Program-made: the position numbers and the translations under genes
From: RGIG3135 sp964477115
GTDB taxonomy: Bacteria; Actinomycetota; Coriobacteriia; Coriobacteriales; Eggerthellaceae
NCBI GenBank assembly: GCA_964477115.1
Contig: CAYZCY010000013.1
Location: 1 to 36,423 of the forward strand
Length of the DNA: 36,423 nt
Reading direction: 5' to 3'
Part shown: in pieces, positions 32,532 through 36,423 of the stretch
Position numbering within the stretch: position 1 is the first letter of the stretch
Layout: every line of letters begins with the position of its first letter
Notes under the pieces: generated by a model
Database searches by the model: none
What the model saw: the letters and a program-made list of their open reading frames with translations, nothing else
What the model was told of the DNA's origin: nothing

Positions 32532-33486
32532 GCAGACTCACCGCATTCCAAAGCTCACCGCTGCGAAGCGATTGAACACCTGCAGCAAAAGCCTTGGCGT
32601 CCATTTCCTTCTTTCCATCCGGTTTGAGGGCCAAAAGCTCCAAAACGCCGTCAGCGCAGGCGATGAAAAGTCGCTTGCCGGCAAACAGGGCCTCACCTGC
32701 GGACAGAGCGTTAAGCCGGGTCGCAAGCTGAGCATCGACATCGGGCACCCGGGCGCTGAGCACGGTTACGGTCTTGTCGGCAAGGAGGCAACGCGAGGGA
32801 TGCGCAAGGCTTGAAGCCTGCACCTTAAGCGCATTGACGACAGCCGTCTGCGCAGGATCCAAATAAAGCTCGCCCTTTTCGATCTTAGCGGCGTGAGTGA
32901 CAAAGGCCTCATCCTGCTCAACCCATTCGGCTTTACCTTCTGAAACGTGAACTAAGGCCGTCAGAAGAGCGCGCGCTCCCAGATTGGCAAGCTCATCGGT
33001 AAGGTAATCCGAGGGCTTATCCGCTATGTCAGTTGCTCGGCAAACGCAGTAAGCGCCGGTATCGAGGCCTTCCTCCATGCGCATAATGCAGACGCCCGCC
33101 TGCTCATCACCCGCAAGAATCGCACGTTCTATGGGTGCAGCCCCGCGCCAGCGAGGCAAAAGCGAGGCATGGACGTTCAGACAGCCGAAACGAGGCATGT
33201 CAAGCACGGCTTTCGGCAAAATCATGCCGTAGGCTGCAACGCAGATAATATCTGCCTGGTATGCCGCAAGAATCGATTGCTCGGCTTCATCGCGAAGTGT
33301 CTTGGGTGTATGCACGTCAATGCCCTCGCGAAGCGCAACTTCCTTCACAGGTGAGGCCAGCAAAGCCTTGCCGCGTCCACGCACAGCATCGGGGCGCGTG
33401 TAAACCGCCACCACCTCGTGGTGCTGAACGAGCTCCTCGAGAATCGTAGCCGCAAAAGCCGGCGTACCCATGAATACTATGCGCAT
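32524..33486 (-). CDS. fmt: methionyl-tRNA formyltransferase
   Basis: Formylates initiator Met-tRNA with 10-formyl-tetrahydrofolate. The 320 residues show the N-terminal MGTPAFA, the catalytic N104 and H106 in LNVHASLLPRWRGAAPI, and D142 in LDTGA, followed by the C-terminal OB-fold tRNA-binding domain. The ATG follows the def TAA by 2 nt. Partner of def in making and removing N-formyl-methionine. Confidence 0.97.
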   Translation of the reverse strand: MRIVFMGTPAFAATILEELVQHHEVVAVYTRPDAVRGRGKALLASPVKEVALREGIDVHTPKTLRDEAEQSILAAYQADIICVAAYGMILPKAVLDMPRFGCLNVHASLLPRWRGAAPIERAILAGDEQAGVCIMRMEEGLDTGAYCVCRATDIADKPSDYLTDELANLGARALLTALVHVSEGKAEWVEQDEAFVTHAAKIEKGELYLDPAQTAVVNALKVQASSLAHPSRCLLADKTVTVLSARVPDVDAQLATRLNALSAGEALFAGKRLFIACADGVLELLALKPDGKKEMDAKAFAAGVQSLRSGELWNAVSLHV

Positions 33487-33488
33487 GT

Positions 33489-34025
33489 TTAACGCACCTC
33501 GAAAGAAGTGTCACCGGGGCGGGCGCCGTTTTTGCGTGCCTCGTCATAGGCGCGAAGAGCCTCGATGCGCGCCATGGGCTCGCAGCTCTCGAACAGGGTT
33601 TTACCGTTGAGGTGATCAACTTCATGCTGAATGCAGCGACCCAGCAAGCCGTCACCTTCGATCTCCCAAAGCTCTCCATCGAGGTCATAGTAACGGGCGC
33701 GGGCCCAGGGTTGACGAGAGATGGGAACGGTGACGCCCGGACAGGAAAGGCAGCCCTCGCCGACAGTCTCAGCTTCGCCCTGAAGCTCGATGATCTCAGG
33801 ATTGACCATGTAGATGGGATTCTTATGATCGTCGTCCCAATCGGTGTCAATGACCACCAGGCGTTGAAGCACGCCAACCTGCGGCGCAGCGATACCACAG
33901 CCGTTGTTCGCATACATTGCCTTTGCCATCTCCTGGGCAAGCTCCTTCAGGGCCGGGTCACCAACCGTGCAGGGGTCGCACACCGTGGCGAGAATGGGAT
34001 CCGGAGACTCCACGATTTTAAGCAT
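33489..34025 (-). CDS. def: peptide deformylase
   Basis: Fe- or Zn-dependent hydrolase that removes the formyl group from nascent proteins. All three family motifs are visible in 178 residues: GIAAPQVG (44-51), EGCLSCPG with metal ligand C92, and QHEVDHLNG with H134, E135 and H138. AAGGAA lies 8 nt before the ATG. It is coupled to fmt and 24 nt downstream of dnaG. Confidence 0.97.
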   Translation of the reverse strand: MLKIVESPDPILATVCDPCTVGDPALKELAQEMAKAMYANNGCGIAAPQVGVLQRLVVIDTDWDDDHKNPIYMVNPEIIELQGEAETVGEGCLSCPGVTVPISRQPWARARYYDLDGELWEIEGDGLLGRCIQHEVDHLNGKTLFESCEPMARIEALRAYDEARKNGARPGDTSFEVR

Positions 34026-34049
34026 GATCGAACTTCCTTTCTCTATGTC

Positions 34050-35981
34050 TTAATGCAAGGGTTTATGTGAAAGCCTTCTTTGGGCAAGGTCCTTTTGCAT
34101 GCCGATAACACTTTGGAACAGCATCTCATACTCATCAGCGGGCATGGACTGCGGGTTGGACAGCTGGGCTCTCATTTGCGCCAAAACGTCTTCGGCGTCA
34201 CCGAGCAAAAGCTCCTCGGAAAGGTAAGCCGCCGCTTGTGCGGGATCGGCATCCTCGAAGGACGACTCCCGCGCGAGTACTCGTGAGGCACCCGCTACCT
34301 CGCTGGCAAGCTTGGATGCGAGCGAGGAGGCATTAGTGGCAGGATCTTCTATGAGCGCGTTGAGCATGCTCGCGGATAGCGCTGCATGGAGGCCTTCGTG
34401 CCACTGTATCTGAGCAAGCGAGTTGGCGTGTTCAAGGGCCAGCAAAGGTTGGGTAGCCATCAGGCGTAAAAACTCCGCCTCGAACCTTCTGCGGCTGATC
34501 TCCGCTCCGTTCAGACGCGTTGCCGGCTCGGGCCGGAGCGCGCCCTGCGCAGAAGCTACGCTCTCAGGTCCGCTCGAATAGGCTTGCTCGTGAGCGACAG
34601 CACCCGAAGTCACAGCCTGGTCCTTGCGCTCACCTTCGCCAAACTGCGGCTTGGGAGCCTGCAGACGAGCCAGCTGGTCAAGCACGTCCTGTTCGCGGGC
34701 CCTGACGCGCCCGGCAATCTGAACGGCATAGTCCTTCGCGAGCAGCGAATCTTTGATGGGCGCGAGTACGGCGAGCGCTTCCGACAAGGCCCGCGTTCTG
34801 CCCTCGGCCTTGGACAGGTCATGCGCGGCAAGGCGTCGCTCGATACCGTACTGAACCAGAGGCACGGCAGCGTCAATGCAGGCACGCAAGGCCTCCACAC
34901 CGCGTTGCTCGATAAAGTCGGCTGGATCGAGGTTGTCGGGCAGGGTGACGGCGCAAAGCTCGATTCTGCTCTTGCCCGCCTCGGGCGTCATGGACTCGTC
35001 GATAAAGGCCAAAGCCCTGTCAGCAGCGCGCTGACCCGCAGCGTCGCCATCAAACAGGTAAACGATCTTGTTCTGGGCATGGCGGCCCAAAACGCGAATA
35101 TGGCGCATGGTCAAAGCGGTGCCCAGGGTGGCTACGGCGTTTTTGAGGCCGTGCTCATGCATAGCTATGACGTCGGTATAGCCCTCCACCACCACGGCAA
35201 CACCCGTAGAGGCCATGGCCGCCTTGGCTTTGTCGAGGCCGTAGAGAACTTGGGATTTATGGAAGATGGGCGTCTCCTGCGAGTTGAGGTACTTGGGCTC
35301 GCCTTTGCCGATCACGCGACCGCCAAAGGCGATGCAATCGCCCTGCACATCGAAAATGGGGAACATCACCCTGTCGTAAAAGCGATCCCGCACCTTGCCG
35401 TCATGCGAGCGAGAAGCCACGTTGGCCTCCACCAGCTCTTCCGCCTTATAACCCTCGCCTAGTAAATATCGCGTGAGAGCCCCCCTGCCGGGGGCAAAGC
35501 CGAGCATCCAGCGTTTGGGCACCTCACCGCCAAGCTTTCTGCCGGCAAGATAGGACCGAGCTTGTGCCGCCTGGGCGGAGGGATTGCGCATGAGCTGAGT
35601 GTGGTAGAACTCCGCCGTCTTCTGGCAGATCTCCTTAAGGCGCGCCTTGTGGCTTGAAGTAGCGCCTGCACGACCGCCGACTTCAACTATGTCGATATGC
35701 GCACGGTCGGCAAGCTTTCTCACCGCTTCGGGAAAACTCATGTCCTCGGTCTTCATGATGAAGCCGAACACATCGCCGCCTTCCCCGCAACCGAAGCAAT
35801 GCCACAGCTGCATGGCAGGGTCGATCTTAAGCGAAGGGGTCTTTTCGTTGTGGATGGGACAGCAGCACCAGAAATCGCGACCACGCTGCCTTACCGGAGA
35901 GCGCTCCCCAATAACAGCAACGATGTCGTTAGCGTCTCGTACGCGCTGAATGTCCTCGTCGCTGATGAAAGCTTGAGCCAC
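34050..35981 (-). CDS. dnaG: DNA primase DnaG
   Basis: Synthesises RNA primers for replication. The 643 residues have an N-terminal CHC2 zinc domain (C41, H44, C62, C65), a Toprim catalytic core (VVVEGYTDVIAMHEHG and FDGDAAGQRA, with the PDNLDPADFI segment) and a variable C-terminal helicase-binding domain. The start is a GTG, with a G-rich SD-like run upstream; the N-terminus (FISDEDIQRVRDANDIV) matches the family, so no other start is likely. It follows the partial membrane-protein gene by 2 nt and precedes def. Confidence 0.96.
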   Translation of the reverse strand: MAQAFISDEDIQRVRDANDIVAVIGERSPVRQRGRDFWCCCPIHNEKTPSLKIDPAMQLWHCFGCGEGGDVFGFIMKTEDMSFPEAVRKLADRAHIDIVEVGGRAGATSSHKARLKEICQKTAEFYHTQLMRNPSAQAAQARSYLAGRKLGGEVPKRWMLGFAPGRGALTRYLLGEGYKAEELVEANVASRSHDGKVRDRFYDRVMFPIFDVQGDCIAFGGRVIGKGEPKYLNSQETPIFHKSQVLYGLDKAKAAMASTGVAVVVEGYTDVIAMHEHGLKNAVATLGTALTMRHIRVLGRHAQNKIVYLFDGDAAGQRAADRALAFIDESMTPEAGKSRIELCAVTLPDNLDPADFIEQRGVEALRACIDAAVPLVQYGIERRLAAHDLSKAEGRTRALSEALAVLAPIKDSLLAKDYAVQIAGRVRAREQDVLDQLARLQAPKPQFGEGERKDQAVTSGAVAHEQAYSSGPESVASAQGALRPEPATRLNGAEISRRRFEAEFLRLMATQPLLALEHANSLAQIQWHEGLHAALSASMLNALIEDPATNASSLASKLASEVAGASRVLARESSFEDADPAQAAAYLSEELLLGDAEDVLAQMRAQLSNPQSMPADEYEMLFQSVIGMQKDLAQRRLSHKPLH

Positions 35982-35983
35982 GC

Positions 35984-36423
35984 CTACATCCCCCCTCTGG
36001 CTTTTCGGGGGTTATCAGCATATTCGGGATGGGCGATGCGATCAGCCGGGGGTTTCCAGCTCTGATCGAGCAGCAAGTCGTAGGCTTTAGCGGCCGTGCT
36101 TCGAGAAGACACACGAATGGTGTTCACATGACCGTCCTCAAACTCGCGGGCATAGGTGCGAATAGTGGGCATGACAACGATTCCAAGCACAGCGCCGATT
36201 GCTCCGAAAACCATGGTCAGCATGTCAATCGTAGCGGCATCGAGGCTTGACACGCCGGGCACGCCCAAGTACCAAAATCCCGACAGCGCAAAGCTCATGA
36301 TCAAATATCCCGCCATAGCAAACGCGCATGATCTCCAAATGCCAGCATCAAGCTGCGAAAGTGCGCAAGCCGCAAGCATTACAAGAACAAAGTGCGCGAA
36401 AAGCGCTACGGGGCTGCCGAAAT
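35984..36423 (-). CDS. membrane protein of unknown function (5' end outside the window)
   Basis: An internal ATG lies at 36379, but the same frame stays open and hydrophobic to the window edge (FGSPVALFAHFVLV before that Met), so the true start is beyond 36423. The visible part has about three hydrophobic helices (roughly the window edge to 36355, 36300-36250 and 36235-36170), then a 60-residue soluble tail with a Ser/Thr/Arg-rich patch and a conserved-looking DQSWKPPADRIAHPEYADNPRK end. It ends 2 nt before the dnaG GTG, suggesting coupling. I cannot assign a family. Confidence 0.65.
   Translation of the reverse strand, partial: FGSPVALFAHFVLVMLAACALSQLDAGIWRSCAFAMAGYLIMSFALSGFWYLGVPGVSSLDAATIDMLTMVFGAIGAVLGIVVMPTIRTYAREFEDGHVNTIRVSSRSTAAKAYDLLLDQSWKPPADRIAHPEYADNPRKARGGM

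Noticed and set aside
1..36423. Mobile elements, prophage, CRISPR arrays, tRNA or rRNA genes
   Set aside because: No transposase, integrase, repeated spacers or tRNA-like folds were seen; gene order and composition look uniform and housekeeping.

Overview
The window looks like a chromosomal segment of a strictly anaerobic, mid-GC actinobacterium, most likely class Coriobacteriia (Eggerthellales-like). That placement is an inference. It rests on an actinobacterial-type integration host factor (H2TH protein) next to gmk and rpoZ, HrcA/CIRCE heat-shock control, an NAD-type class 1B dihydroorotate dehydrogenase (pyrD + pyrK), and a four-subunit ferredoxin-dependent 2-oxoacid oxidoreductase with AMP-forming acyl-CoA synthetases. 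I see no rRNA, tRNA, CRISPR array, phage, transposon or other mobile element. Nearly all genes are on the minus strand; only dusB-hemW run on the plus strand.

Layout from left to right. 80-4359 (-): hrcA-dnaJ-rsmE-mtaB, with a CIRCE operator overlapping the hrcA promoter. 4503-6650 (+): dusB (probably leaderless) and hemW, whose stop overlaps the convergent lepA stop. 6647-9211 (-): lepA and rpsT, each preceded by a leader holding a terminator-like hairpin just before the start; the rpsT leader is about 300 nt and S20 carries a long Ala/Lys/Glu-rich tail. 9524-13572 (-): comEA-comEC-holA (DNA uptake plus the clamp-loader delta subunit). 13727-16106 (-): mihF-gmk-rpoZ-thiI. 16307-21638 (-): the pyrimidine operon pyrR-B-C-K-D-F, overlapped or closely spaced throughout, with a recognisable promoter, PyrR-binding hairpin and intrinsic attenuator in its leader.

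21960-30973 (-) is the most distinctive region. It holds two parallel modules, each an XRE-cupin regulator followed by a MACS-type AMP-forming acyl-CoA synthetase and then a translationally coupled accessory protein. In the upstream module the accessory is a MinD/ParA-like P-loop NTPase; in the downstream module it is a two-TM protein with a helical-repeat-like domain. Between the two synthetases, just upstream of the second regulator, lies a complete delta-alpha-beta-gamma 2-oxoacid:ferredoxin oxidoreductase. Together they could interconvert carboxylic acids, acyl-CoAs and 2-oxoacids at the expense or gain of reduced ferredoxin and ATP. The direction and substrates cannot be read from sequence. 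31128-36423 (-): a membrane-protein gene cut by the window edge, then dnaG-def-fmt-rsmB, ending at a strong terminator.

Start codons were adjusted from the longest reading frames where Shine-Dalgarno spacing or family N-termini favoured another codon (rsmE, dusB, hemW, holA, comEC, comEA, pyrC, pyrR, acs1 and the oxidoreductase subunits). All family assignments come from motifs read by eye; no database search was possible.
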